Positions 35,335 through 46,192 of a stretch of DNA of 64,000 nucleotides are shown here, piece by piece; position 1 is the first letter of the stretch; each line of letters opens with the position of its first letter. This DNA comes from Porpolomopsis calyptriformis (lineage: Eukaryota; Basidiomycota; Agaricomycetes; Agaricales; Hygrophoraceae), in assembly GCA_951640195.1 (NCBI GenBank), contig OX621169.1, positions 1,984,001 through 2,048,000 on the forward strand. The letters run 5' to 3'. Made by a program: the position numbers and the translations under genes. The notes beneath the pieces were generated by a model that had not been told where the DNA came from, did not search any database, and saw only the letters and a program-made list of their open reading frames with translations.

Positions 35335-38300
35335 GACAACCCAGAAAGTCCAAGCTCCCCCAGTTAATCTAAAGGAACGCATTGCGGCCTTTCAGCAGCG
35401 CAATGTGCAGCAACGCCAGCCCTCTTCACCCTTGTCAGGTCCATCTTCAAATCATGGTGGTGGTCTTCGAGACAAGATAGCCCAATTTGAGCAGAAAGGC
35501 GCGGTACCTGCCCCTCGAGGCAGTTTTGGATTAGGTGCACCCCCCATTTCAGACGGTGGGCAGACCCGCAGAAAAGGCGAGTTGTACGGGAACCGAATCC
35601 CTGGGGTTGTGAGGTCGACGGGTGGCAGTCGTTCCACCTCTCCGCTCCCAAGTGGTACCCCAGAAAGGAGAAATCGCAGGGTCTCAGAAGACTACGATGC
35701 TAGGAGCCCTGATGGGTCTCCCACATACGAGTTCGTCCCGTCTCCGTCAGCCAATTCTCCGTCGGGAGAGCCGGGCTCCCCGCCTCAGTCTCCTTCATTC
35801 CCGCCAACTGCATTCTATACTGATTACCCCCCACCTCGTTCTTCATCTCTTTCTCCTCGCAGGAGCTCGTTCGCTAACGCACTTGAAATTGCCCGGCGTG
35901 CTGAGAATACATCTCCCATTGGCAAATACGATACCCGTGATACTTCTTTGCCTCGGCCGGTATCACCATTTTTAGCCCAGAGACTGCCTTCGTTAATCTT
36001 TTCCGAAGAAGAAGAGACGCCTTTGACACCCAAGAAGCCAGCACATTCAAGAAAATCATCTCTTGTTGTTGCAACCTTGCCTTCAAACGCTGATCGTATA
36101 ACCGATTTGCACACAGAGGTCTCTGAGCCGGAGCAATCTCCTTCGCTCCAGAAGGAGTCCACTCAGGACCGTGTTTGCGAAGAGCCATCCGCAGCTCCTG
36201 AACCCATAGTGTCACTGTTGCCAGTGGAGGAGCCGGAGGTCACGCGTATGTCTTTCGAGGAGATGCTGGCGGCATTTGGTGGCGAAGAACCTATACCACC
36301 CGCCAGCGTGGAACCCGCTAACCACCCTGCTGAAGAGCGTGCTTCCGAGAGTATAGATCCACATGAAGGCCCATCTCCCTCTCCACCAAGTGATGTGTCA
36401 AAACCAGAGGAAGCGGACGAACCATGTTCCGGGATTGACACGATACCAAACCACATCCCACCAGAAATTACGATTGTCTCATTTGAAGACGTTACAACAC
36501 CTCTGGACATTAAGGAAAACCGCGCTGAGGATCTACCACCCACAGAATTTACGGAAAAAACGATTATCGTGGAGGAGTCTGATGTGCCTATCACTATACC
36601 CATAATAGAAGTTCCTTCCCCGGAACCGGAGGATGAGGCTATAATGCCAGTCGCGCCCGTAACCCACGAAGTGAACTATTCTCCCAAACCTTCGCTTGAA
36701 GTCTCTAGTCACGCGGATGATATCTCCGGCGAGAAAGATATACCTGTCGGGGAGGCGATTCCTACCACGCAATCGCCTGTGGTTTCTCCACAGGAATCCG
36801 AATCCGAAGCTGAGCTTTTACACAGCCCCGTATCACAGGAATTGTCTACGGACTCGACCGAGTCATCAAAGGAACGGATCATTCGGGATAGTCATACCTG
36901 GCAAGACAGACTGCCTCACATCAAGATCGAACTAGCCAACGTATCAGAAGGAATCGAGATCGTTAATGACTTGCCATCCTCTGCGGCTTCTTTTGGCCCT
37001 GAGCCAGATCTACATGACGTAGCTACCACCAGAGAAGCCATACATCCATCGAACACTCCCATTTCTCCCGAGCATCCCACGAGTCCCGATACACCTCCCC
37101 ATTCATCATCTTCCCATTCCTATTTGTCATCTTCCCCTCTGTACTCGCCTTCACCATCATTGACGATGGATCCAGCCTACCTGACCCCCGAAAGTCCAGT
37201 ACGCCCACGGGCGATCAGCATGGTCGAGGAAAGGGAAGCCAAGGAAGCGCTTGCCCGCCGAGTGTCATCCATGACATCCCGCACTGCACCTTATGGGGAT
37301 ACGCGGAGTGCGGAAACTGAGGTGGGGAGTGAGTTTGGCAGAGGGTCTACACATACGCATTCGTATTTCCACCCGCCTGCGAGCCGCTCGCCCTATGGGG
37401 AAGAATTCGAGTTTGGGGGGGGATTGAGAGTGTCGGAATCGAAGCCGATCAGTTTTTCAGCCGTCGTTCACGGGAAGGTGACTGAGATGCCGCCGACGTC
37501 TGGGCCATCGTCGAGTTACCGGGGAGGCGTTCCCAGCGGTCCCCATCCGGCGCGGACGCGGTTGACGGCGAGTGCGAACGTGGAGCCCGAAAGCCCTGGG
37601 TACATGGAGTTGGCGGAGTTGTTAGAAGAGGCCGCAAAGCTAGAGAAGAGGTTATTGGAGGGAGATATCCCGAGCGAACACCGTGCGGCCGCTAGACAAT
37701 CACTCCAGGCCATGTCTAAATATGCTACCGGTCAGGAGCGATTTTATATGAGGCAGAAATCGAGCGTGAGGGCGGGTGGGGAACAACAACCACAGCAGCA
37801 GCGGCCTCTTTACCATCGGGCGTCGTCGAGTCCTTCGGCTGTGAAGACTGTGCAACGTTCGCGATCTGGAGACGGCGGACGACTTAGCCGGGTTTCAGAA
37901 TGGAACCCGATAGCGCGAAAGAGCACCGATCTTCCGCCGGTTCCGCCGCCCAAGTCACCTCGGACACGGTACTTTGGTGGGGGGTATTATCGGAAGATGG
38001 GTAATAATGTTTCGATCGCGGGTGGTCAACCTCGGGAAAGCTTGTCTACGTCATCTGAGCTTTCGTCGGAGGATTCGGTGCCGGGCGGAGGAGGAGGAGG
38101 AGGATCTGATCTGGAGTCTGTCGCGAGGAACGGGCGTCGGGGTGTTGTGCATAAGAGGAGTGGGTCTATGTTGGGGATCGGGTGGCCGTCGATGCCACAG
38201 AAGAAGCACGGAAGCGGGGGAATTGGCCTGGCCGTGTCGTTCGCGGAGAAAATATGGAAGCGGGGCCGGACGAAGTCGACGACGAGTATGTCGGATGTAT

Positions 38301-38890
38301 CTGGTAGGTGGTGAATTTCAATTTCTATCTCTCTGTGATTTTTTGTTTCGCCTTCTTGGCTTTGATTTTCTCTTTATTCGATTTGATTTTTTTTTTACAA
38401 ATACGAAAATGACAAAGACAAAATAGAATCGTCGGTACCTCCCCGGTTGCCCCCTCCGCTAATTGTCGCTGCGGCATTTAACGACAAAGAAATCACACCC
38501 ACGCCTGTCGTTGGTCAAGCTGACGGGCCATCTGGGGTGCCTGATGAAAGGCCGGTGTCATGGGCGTCTGGAGCATCGACATCATCATCTGGCGGTTCCG
38601 GGCTTGGGAAGGAACTGTTTGACGCGTTCCCATGTGTTCCACAAGATATGCCAGTGATCGTAGATGGGATGACGGCGACGATGACGACGGGAACAGCAAC
38701 GGTTACGGGGACGATGAGGATGGCATCTGGGCCATTACCACCACCACCACTAGTTGGACCTAATCGTCCACAAGTGGAGTCTACGTATAAACATCGGAAA
38801 GCACTGAGTCGATCTGCGACGATGCCGATTGGGCCTCGGGCGATCACGAGTGCGAAGAACAGTGCAAGACGGGATGGGGAAGTCTTATAA
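35335..38890 (+). CDS. Large disordered Ser/Pro/Glu-rich protein, basidiomycete orphan
   Basis: The frame is open from the probable acceptor at 35334 and reads 'TTQKVQAPPVNLKERIAAF', then continues to 38303. An intron (38304-38426) joins it to a last exon ending at 38890, about 1140 aa in all. It is dominated by proline-, serine- and glutamate-rich low-complexity sequence. Two related short motifs near the start stand out: 'LKERIAAFQQR' and 'LRDKIAQFEQKG', the second followed by 'VPAPRGSFGLGAPP'. A helical segment near 37590 ('YMELAELLEEAAKLEKRLLE') and a basic stretch 'SFAEKIWKRGRTKSTTSMS' near the intron are the only ordered-looking parts. No catalytic domain was seen. The 5' exon and start codon could not be fixed: the tempting ATG at 35221 does not splice in frame. 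Confidence 0.7.
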
Positions 38891-39241
38891 TTGTATTATT
38901 TTAATTATATTAACAGCATTAAGAGATGATCCAGAAAGCTGTAAGGCGGAATACGGCAAAAGTCGGAATATGAGATTGCCCGAGAAGGCCAGAACAGCAT
39001 TCGGAATAAAGAGCCGAATAAGGCCGAGGAGGAGAGTCAATTGAGTCATGTGAATGAGTAATGGCGATGACGTGCCGAGGAAGGCGATTTCGATTCAATC
39101 GGCTAATTCATACGTCCGAGTACATACAACAAAGAAGAGAAGAGAGAAATAATGCGTGAATGTACATTGCATAGGTATCTAGCTACACCTCTGTCCGTCC
39201 AATAATGTCACATGGGGTATCGATATGAGGCACCAGGCCTA
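38891..39241. other. Convergent intergenic region
   Basis: AT-rich 3' flank between two convergent genes. Nothing further recognised. Confidence 0.5.
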
Positions 39242-39841
39242 TCAGCGTAGTGAATATCGGCGGAACCTCCGCTGCGCATTGAATAGGGCGAATTTGAAGC
39301 GGAGGGATATGGCCTGCCACTGGCGGCGCATCGATTGGGCGCAGGTGGGCGTCCACTCGAGGTCTTTCTCGACCGCGTCTTGATCGGCAGTCGCGCGCTC
39401 GTCTGCGTCTTCCTCGAGCACGGCTGAGGGTGGCGAGGGACGCGAGGGACGGGAAGGTCTGGGGCGCTTTACGACTCGTCTCCGCGGCTTCTCCTCTAAG
39501 GGAAAGTCGTGAGTTGAGTCATAGGAGGTCGGAGAGGACGGGTCTGGGGTGTAGTAGTAGCCGTGGGGACGGCGGTAGGGGAATGAGAAGGGGTGTTGGA
39601 GTGCGATGAGGTTGTCCTCGGGGGACACGTCGTAGTCGTCGTTATCTGAGAGTGCATCGGCGTCGATCGAGTGGGCGGTGAGGGACGGGATGGGCGAAAA
39701 GTCCCGGTAGTCTGGGTCGTGGAGTGTGCCGTTGTGATCGACGTAGACAGAGTGTGAGTAGGAATGGGCGGAGTAGGAGGGGTCAAGGAGACGAGAGATA
39801 TCCTCTGCTCGTGTGGACGGAGAGTAGGTGGTGGTTCGCAT
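39242..39841 (-). CDS. Small conserved-looking basidiomycete orphan protein
   Basis: A single open frame from ATG 39841 gives 199 aa. The start 'MRTTTYSPSTRAEDISRLLD' and the end 'EWTPTCAQSMRRQWQAISLR' are ordered-looking; the middle is acidic, tyrosine- and proline-rich ('DDYDVSPEDN', 'PHGYYYTPDPSSPTSYDS'), with a basic patch 'KPRRRVVKRPRPSRPSRPS'. I recall similar start and end blocks in predicted proteins of mushrooms, but cannot name a function. An in-frame extension to 39943 exists but looks like leader sequence. Confidence 0.7.
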   Translation of the reverse strand: MRTTTYSPSTRAEDISRLLDPSYSAHSYSHSVYVDHNGTLHDPDYRDFSPIPSLTAHSIDADALSDNDDYDVSPEDNLIALQHPFSFPYRRPHGYYYTPDPSSPTSYDSTHDFPLEEKPRRRVVKRPRPSRPSRPSPPSAVLEEDADERATADQDAVEKDLEWTPTCAQSMRRQWQAISLRFKFALFNAQRRFRRYSLR

Positions 39842-40131
39842 GGTGAAGATGACGATATAGATGGGGTATGTTGATGTATTTATGTGTATGCTGAGTTTAG
39901 ATGAGTCATCGCCGATTATCGAGCTTACGGAAATGCTGGTCATTCAAATCCGGATGGCTGTGTGACAACGTGTTGGCTTCGTATTTCCGACATCTCTGCC
40001 GCACCACAACCTCGCCTATTCGTTCCCTAACTCGCGAATCTCTCTCATGTTTTTCCCTCCATGATCCACCCAGATCATCATCATCACTCACACGTTCTGT
40101 ACTGTACTTTATCATATGTCAATCATACTAT
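39842..40131. other. Intergenic region between two minus-strand genes
   Basis: Holds the promoter of the 199-aa orphan and the 3' flank of the BTB gene. No other feature seen. Confidence 0.5.
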
Positions 40132-41148
40132 TTAATCTCCCTCCTTTGAGTATCGTCCCTCTTCCAATTCAGTCCATCCCGCGAGTCCAAAAAAACGTGG
40201 TAGCTCGACCCACAGCTCGCTCCTCGCCCTTTCGTACATTTCTTTTGACGCCTCAAAACACGACCCACACACCACTTTCCCAAACTTGTCCCAATCAAAT
40301 CGATCCCACAGCGGATCGCAATAGGCATCATCCGTATTCGCAAACACACCCTTCAGCCTCCCTGTGTTGCACGCATCCCGCGTACTGCACCCACCCACAC
40401 CCCCTTCCTCCTCCCGCTTCAAGAACGAAGAGATCGTCTGCGCTTTCGCACTCAGCAGGCTCTGCCTCGCGATCGTGCACGTCCGCTTGTCTGCCGGGTG
40501 CATGTCCAGGTGCGCATCTGACCACGTCACCCCGTCCACAATGTCTTGCACCGAACACGTGCAACAGCAGTACATCGCCGCTGGCAGCACGCACCCCACA
40601 TCCGTCGCCCGTGCCAGCTCGAGCACCGCGAACGGTATGTACGGTATCGCTGGTACCGTCCGCGCACTCGCACGGTTGTCCCACCCGTCCAGTGTCATCG
40701 GGTACGCCGTCATGAGATGTGTGATCGCGCGTTGGCGAAGAACGGGCACGTCGTATTTAGTACTCAGCCGGAGCACACCCGCCACGATCGCAAATTCAGT
40801 TGGTTTGCCTGGTTCAAAGAAACTGAATAGAAAGTTAAACGATCGATCCCGACCATTTTTTAGTTTTTTTGCCCAAACTTACTCGAACTCGTGGATGCAT
40901 CGCAAAAAGTGAGTCAGGTCTTCCGCAGAATCCTGCAGACGCACGATTTCGCACCCTTCCATTAGCTCGACCTCCTCCCCTTCAGCCATCGCTGCCAACA
41001 AAACAGGAGACCTTGCCGCCAACAGTCCTTTGTATACCCGGAAGATTTTCGATCCCGCCTGCAGAATGATCGTTCCATCCTCGAACCAGAGCTCTGGTAC
41101 CCGCTCAAGCGTGGAAGGCGACGGTTGGCTTGAATTCTCCTTCTCCAT
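40132..41148 (-). CDS. BTB/POZ domain protein
   Basis: Two exons (41148-40883 and 40822-40132) join in frame to 318 aa. The N-terminal BTB fold reads 'PELWFEDGTIILQAGSKIFR' then 'VYKGLLAARSPVLLAAM', 'EIVRLQDSAEDLTHFLRCIH', and after the intron 'LRLSTKYDVPVLRQRAITHL'. This arrangement ('D.tii.a....frv.k..la..S.v') is a large expanded BTB family in Agaricomycetes. The C-terminal half is cysteine-rich without a recognised zinc motif ('MYCCCTC', 'VVCGSCFEASKEMYERAR'). BTB proteins of this kind may act as substrate adaptors of Cul3 ligases, but no substrate domain is visible. Confidence 0.85.
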
Positions 41149-41672
41149 CGGCTATCGTCACTATGGTGCTCCAATGGCTGTTTTTAGTAGCCAAACATTT
41201 GTCAACACCGAGCCGGTACTTCCTCCGATATCCTAACTCTTATCAGATCGTCCTTTTCTGCAAACGAGAGTTCTGTTTCGGACATTTCGGCTTATCATCT
41301 CATCCAGGACCGGAAAGCTTAGTTCAAGCGTAACCTTTACCCTGCACACCCAAAAATCAAGTCCCTTTGATTTCCCTTGCTTACTGTCCATCTACTCTAC
41401 CCTCTTGTCTGGCCGCAACGCATACGAGGTCATTTTGGCATGGAACCATCCTAGCTCGCGATGTCCACTATAACAGAGATCAAGCACATTCGATTACTAC
41501 AAAAGACCCAAATCAGAAGATCTAAGCTTGATGCTCTAAAGAGAGCGAACGATGCTCCTTCCATCTGTGCGGCGCCCGAGTATATATTGCCATCGCCAAA
41601 TTCAGAGAGCCAATTATCTTTATCAAAAATGTATATCTCCACGTGACTTTAAGGCTTGGCCTGGTAACCGCC
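41149..41672. other. Divergent intergenic region, BTB gene / GPI-protein gene
   Basis: 524 bp that should contain both promoters. No open frame of interest or repeat found. Confidence 0.5.
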
Positions 41673-43813
41673 ATGCTACAGTGCCTGACACGAGTATTCT
41701 CCCTCTCCTCCTTGGCCCTGTTGGCTTTCGCTCAAAGCTGGTATGTGATCAACTTCATTATTCAACACAGGACACCAACGCCCATGGTTTTTTTTTTTGA
41801 AGGTGCGCCAAAAATTATATGAGCTCTGAACCTGTCGTTCCCCCAACAGGCCAGTTCCCCCTTCCTGCAAATACATCCACAACGTTGCTCGCGTTTCGCT
41901 GTGCTCCGGCTCTCAAGCCATACCTAGCCTCCGATGCTGCGACACCTGCCGCCTTCCTTGTTGATACCCCACTCACACATTCCCAAATTGCCAATGCGAG
42001 TCCCATCAACCTCATGGGATCCGGTAACCTCTCCGTCACCATTAGCTCTGGTGCTACTACCCTGGCGCAGGGAATGGTTCCCCTGAATGCCAGCAAGATC
42101 GCGCTGTCGTTCTCTTTAGCCAGTTTGACACCGAGTATGATACCATATAATATTATGTGTTCCGCGACCTATGCTGGTTCTCAGACTTTCACCGCGTCAA
42201 CGACGCTCTCTTTCCTTCCGGATCCAACGTCGGGTTCTGCTACGAAAATGGATATGCGGACAGGCGCTTTGCTCGCGCGCCCCGCTAACGGTAGTGGGGA
42301 GTACGCTCCTGTCTTCCCAATTGGCTTTTACACCACCTTTGACCAACATCTCACCTCCAATCTTTCAATATTGAATGAGCTAGCCGCACAAGGGTGAGAG
42401 TCGCCACAACAATCATATTTGAAATGTTCATGATCTGACGCAATATTTTTAGATTCACTATTGTGCGAAAGCAGGTATACCTTTGAAGCTTCCCGCTCAC
42501 GAATTTATTAATACAGGTGCATCCCATCCCGCCATATAACAACACGGCTGCATTTAACATGGTGCTGGATCGAATGGAACAAGTTGGGCTATACCTCATA
42601 TACGACATGCGCTTGTAAGGTATCCATTTTCCCCCCCCGCGTTTAAGTACTTATTCCCTTTTATATATTCATTATAGCACATACCAAGATACCAGTTCGG
42701 TCACCTCCCAAGTTACTGCATACCAGACGCGCCCCAATCTCTTGGTATGGTACACCGCCGACGAGCCAGATGGCTCTGAAGACCCGTTGAACGCGACGAC
42801 CGCTGCGTACAACACCATCAAGTCAATTGATCCATATCATCCTGTGTCGCTTGTGCTTAACTGCCAAGACTACCAGTTCCAGTCGTATGCTATAGGCGCG
42901 GATGTGATACTCCAGGATACCTTCATGATCGGAAACAACGTGACATGGTCGAATGAATGGAACACGCCGTGTACGGTGGATTATGGTGACTGTGGGTGTG
43001 ATAATTGCAAGGGTGTGTTTGAGGATATAACCGATAGGATGGATGAGTATACGCAGCGGATGCAGATTCTTGGTTGGGAGCTGGACAAAGTGATCTGGGC
43101 TGTGCCTCAAGGGTTTGGGCAGGAACAGTGAATGATTTACCGTTGACGTTGTTGTGTGTCTGAGCCCGCTAATTCTTTTTTTTTGGTCCTAGGTATTGGC
43201 TGCGTTACCCCACTGGAGCCGAGTTTGTGTTGCAAAGCATCATTGCAATCAATCATGGTGCTCTTGGTAAGGCTGAGATTTTTTTGTCTCATGTGAAATC
43301 TAATATGTGTTGGTAGGCATTGTCTCTTGGATGGACCCGACCACAGACGAGATCAAATCATCTGCATCAGTTCTTGCTCTAGCTCTCCCAACTATCACAC
43401 CCTTCTTGTTCAGTCCAAATGCGACATCCATGTGGTATACCTCTCCAAGTCGCGTCGACCTTGGTCTGTGGACTGAGGGGGGGAAGACTCTCGTCCTTGC
43501 TGCGAACTTGAACTATGCAAATGTGACATTGGATCTTAGAGGTGTGCCTGGGATCCCTTCAGAAAATAAGGGAGGTGGGTGGCAGAGTGATCAGGTGCTG
43601 GATAGTGGTGGTGTGGTCTTGGAAGGTACATCTGTTATGTTCCCATCAGTTGGGACTGGGGGGTTTGTATTATCATCATCATCATCAAATCCTTCATCAT
43701 CTCCTGCAAAATCTGCTGCTGTTTTTAGGGTTGGTATGGGGTCTGGAGTGATGGGTTGTGTTGTAGTAAATGTGTTGTTAGTTGTTGGGGCTGTGGTTCA
43801 TCTACTTTCTTAA
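41673..43813 (+). CDS. Secreted GPI-anchored protein, probable glycoside-hydrolase-like barrel
   Basis: Starts with a signal peptide (MLQCLTRVFSLSSLALLAFA) in a 68-nt exon; the intron 41741-41802 joins 'QSWCAKNYMSSEPVVPPTGQ'. A beta-rich N-terminal domain with several N-glycosylation sequons is followed by a barrel-like part: 'VFPIGFYTTFDQHL', 'FTIVRKQVHPIPPYNN', 'LLVWYTADEPDGS', 'HPVSLVLNCQDYQF', 'GADVILQDTFMIGN', 'KVIWAVPQGFG', 'GIVSWMDPTTDEIK'. The acidic residues in 'TADEPDG' fall where glycosidase catalytic acids often sit (inference). The C-terminus is a Ser-rich stretch encoded by TCA repeats and a hydrophobic tail ending 'VVVNVLLVVGAVVHLLS', a GPI-attachment signal. Substrate unknown. 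Confidence 0.8.
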
Positions 43814-44041
43814 ACACTTTTTAGTATAATACTTTACATCTAGAATCTGGGCTGTGGAAGGTCATCCAATGTCTGATGTACTCAGATTTAGGATACAATT
43901 CAATTCTAAATGTGGCGGGATGGCATCCACTGTGGCACAGGGCATGATAATGTCCACCACAACAGATGGACGGTCACGAAATGTACAAAACATTGGAATT
44001 TAATATTTGTACACAGGTATGGAGGACCTTGTGTTCCAATG
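43814..44041. other. Convergent intergenic region
   Basis: 3' flanks of two convergent genes; nothing recognised. Confidence 0.4.
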
Positions 44042-44866
44042 TCAAGCTCCTGTTCCCATTGAAATCATAAAGGCCGACCAATGGGCCTCTGCGAGAGTGC
44101 GAAAGGCGGTATAGTGTCGGAGAGCGAGCTGCCGGAAGTCCGGGGTTTCCATACCCTCGCTCAGACGACGACTTTCAGATGCCACAACGCATTTCTTGAC
44201 CAGTGTAGGGGAGAGCGGATATTGTGCTGTAGCGACAGCTTCGCTCAGTTCTCGAGTGACCGGGACTAAGTAGAAGATGGGTCGAGTGCCGATCATCGTG
44301 ATGCATGGAATAGTCATTTCGTCAAGCTCCGGTTGACCCAATCGTCCTCGGGTACGGTTATTACACTGAAAAGTCGCGATAGCCTCCGCGATGACTTGCG
44401 GCTCAGGGTCGCGAGTACCGATGGTAGTTTTATCCTCTTGGACCACCAGAAGGATGGTTGACGAGCCCTGGTTAAGGGAAACGTCTGTCTGTGCTGATTG
44501 ATTCGGATCACCACAGATCAGTAGGGGGATGGCGTAACGAGATCGGAGAAGGAGGCCGCGCCTTTCGTACCCAAGCACACGCAAGATCTCCCTCGCGAAG
44601 TCATTGATAGCTGACTCTTGGCCTGGATTCGCCCTCGAAGCCAGATCTAAGTACTGCAGGAGACGGTAGGTCTCGTCAGAGAGCCCCTCCGTACTGAGCG
44701 TACCAGAGAGTAGATGGGGGTCGAGGCTGCTGAGGCTCGCGACCGTTGGGAGAGGTGTGCCGTAGAACCTATCTGGGGATTGAGAGGATATTCTGATGTT
44801 ATAGGCCAGCAGGTCGTGTAGGGTCCAATCGCTGCCAGACTTAGCAGATCGGATAAGGTTTGCCAT
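44042..44866 (-). CDS. Orphan protein of 274 aa, possible PD-(D/E)XK-like fold
   Basis: One uninterrupted frame from ATG 44866 (MANLIRSAKSGSDWTLHDLL). Intron-less, unlike most neighbours. The middle reads 'INDFAREILRVLGYERRGLL', 'YAIPLLICGD', 'STILLVVQEDKTTIG' and 'DPEPQVIAEAIATFQCNN'. The order E (after helix) - D - Q/E-D-K in a hydrophobic strand is what one sees in restriction-endonuclease-like folds, and this kind of lone gene occurs in many copies in Agaricomycetes. This is inference; the active residues are not proven. It sits next to the transposon nest, so it may be mobile or duplicated. Confidence 0.65.
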   Translation of the reverse strand: MANLIRSAKSGSDWTLHDLLAYNIRISSQSPDRFYGTPLPTVASLSSLDPHLLSGTLSTEGLSDETYRLLQYLDLASRANPGQESAINDFAREILRVLGYERRGLLLRSRYAIPLLICGDPNQSAQTDVSLNQGSSTILLVVQEDKTTIGTRDPEPQVIAEAIATFQCNNRTRGRLGQPELDEMTIPCITMIGTRPIFYLVPVTRELSEAVATAQYPLSPTLVKKCVVASESRRLSEGMETPDFRQLALRHYTAFRTLAEAHWSAFMISMGTGA

Positions 44867-45020
44867 GGGTTAAGCGTGTAGTCGATACGATTATGCTTTA
44901 AAGACTTGTAACTACACGCTCACTTTTTTCCAGTCTTGTGACAAGGTTTCGCACGCCGGATCTATGAGGGACCAAATTGGACAAAATTCAATTTTATACA
45001 TGTTTACAATTTGAAAATTA

Positions 45021-45200
45021 ATGCAAACTTGTGCAAAAAAATGCAAACCTGGGCAAATCTGTGCAAACCTGGGCAAATCTGTGCAAACCTATGCAGATCT
45101 GTGCAAACCTAGGCAGATCTGTGCAAACCTAGGCAGATTAATGCAAAATAATGCAAATCAATGCAAATTAATGCAAATCAATGCACAATAATGCAAATTG
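45021..45200 (+). repeat. 10-bp-period array at the left edge of the Harbinger element
   Basis: Eighteen consecutive 10-bp units of the type (A/G)TGCAAAcct, exactly in phase with no slip. They end at the 16-mer GGATGCCAATCTGTAG (45200-45215), whose exact inverted copy borders the right array. Confidence 0.9.
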
Positions 45201-45647
45201 GATGCCAATCTGTAGACATTTATTAGCCTAAATACATCAAAAAACTGTGACAGTCAGAGTGCAAATTATATTCCATCCTCATGGTGCAAACCGTAGCCAA
45301 ATGGATAAACGTCAATAAACATAAAATAATATTTTTTGGCTTTCCACATTTGAGGAGCTTTCGGAAACCATCGGAACATAACAAAGTGTAACAAGAAGTA
45401 ACAAGAAGTAACAAGGCTGTGCATGCCCCCGCTCCCCACGACGTATGAGGACAACTCACCTCAAGCAGGGCTATGGATGATACTGCATTTTATGTATTGT
45501 TGAGAGAAGATGAGGACTCACAGTCAGAGGATGAGGGTGAGCTTCGACAACTTGGTGTTTTAGCACTAAGTGGTGCTCTTGAGGCTCAATCTCTTCGTGC
45601 CGAATGTCGAAGAGCAAATCGACACTATCTCACACGTCCTGAGCTCC

Positions 45648-46017
45648 TGTCACGGACACTTTTTCCTTTTTCTTTTTAGTCATACTTGATTAGTCTCCAT
45701 TCCATTCATCCTTCCGCTTTACTGTTTTATATATAGAGACTGATCACATGTACCTTCCTTCCGACTCTTCACAGGTCACATTCCGTTTCCGTTATTCTTT
45801 TTGTGACTCTTCACTAGTCACATTCCGGATTCCGCTTTGTAATCGTACATACGACTGACTCATGGCGACTCAGGTAGTTAGTATATAAAGCCTGACCTTT
45901 AGTCAGTAGGTTAAGTTCGATTCCTAGTTAGCTCCCCCACTCTTTAGTTGAATTCCATTTCCCTCATCAGCCCCTCCAACGCGAGAAGTAAAACCCTTCG
46001 ACTACCGAATCATAACA
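45648..46017 (+). repeat. 5' LTR of element A
   Basis: 370 bp with TATATAA at 45892-45898 and, about 20 nt later, AAGTTCGATTC at 45913-45923, which is complementary to the first 11 nt after the LTR. Two related GACTCTTCAC..GTCACATTCCG segments lie in the U3 part. Confidence 0.95.
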
Positions 46018-46029
46018 AGAATCGAACTT
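46018..46029 (+). promoter_or_regulatory. Primer-binding site of element A, complementary to its own LTR
   Basis: AGAATCGAACTT follows the LTR directly. Its first 11 positions pair with AAGTTCGATTC at 45913-45923, the predicted start of the transcript. This is the arrangement of self-priming elements such as Tf1. No tRNA 3' end complement was recognised here. Confidence 0.75.
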
Positions 46030-46192
46030 CCTTCTTGCGCATCAAACTACTTCCACTCTGGATCCTGCCGAAGACTTAACAAGGTCAATCTTCTCATCCG
46101 CAGATTCAGATACTCCCTTTCAACCCATAGTGTTCCAAACCCCTGCACAATCCATCATCCCCCTTTCCCCCTCATCATCATCACTAACATCA

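Noticed and set aside
43660..43705. TCA/ATC microsatellite
   Set aside because: It encodes the serine-rich linker before the GPI signal, a normal place for such a repeat.
44874..44931. GCGTGTAGT...ACTACACGC inverted repeat upstream of the 274-aa gene
   Set aside because: Nine-bp arms with a long spacer are expected by chance at this scale; no target duplication or second copy was seen.
45021..45200. CRISPR-like regular repeats
   Set aside because: A 10-bp tandem unit without spacers in a eukaryotic genome is a minisatellite, not a CRISPR array.
45223..45459. Minus-strand open frame with hydrophobic residues between the left array and the Harbinger transposase
   Set aside because: It overlaps the transposase leader, includes part of the border sequence and shows no family motif.
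46018..46029. Conventional tRNA primer-binding site
   Set aside because: The 3' ends of tRNAs end in CCA, so a classic site starts TGG; neither element has TGG here, and both sites pair with their own LTR instead.
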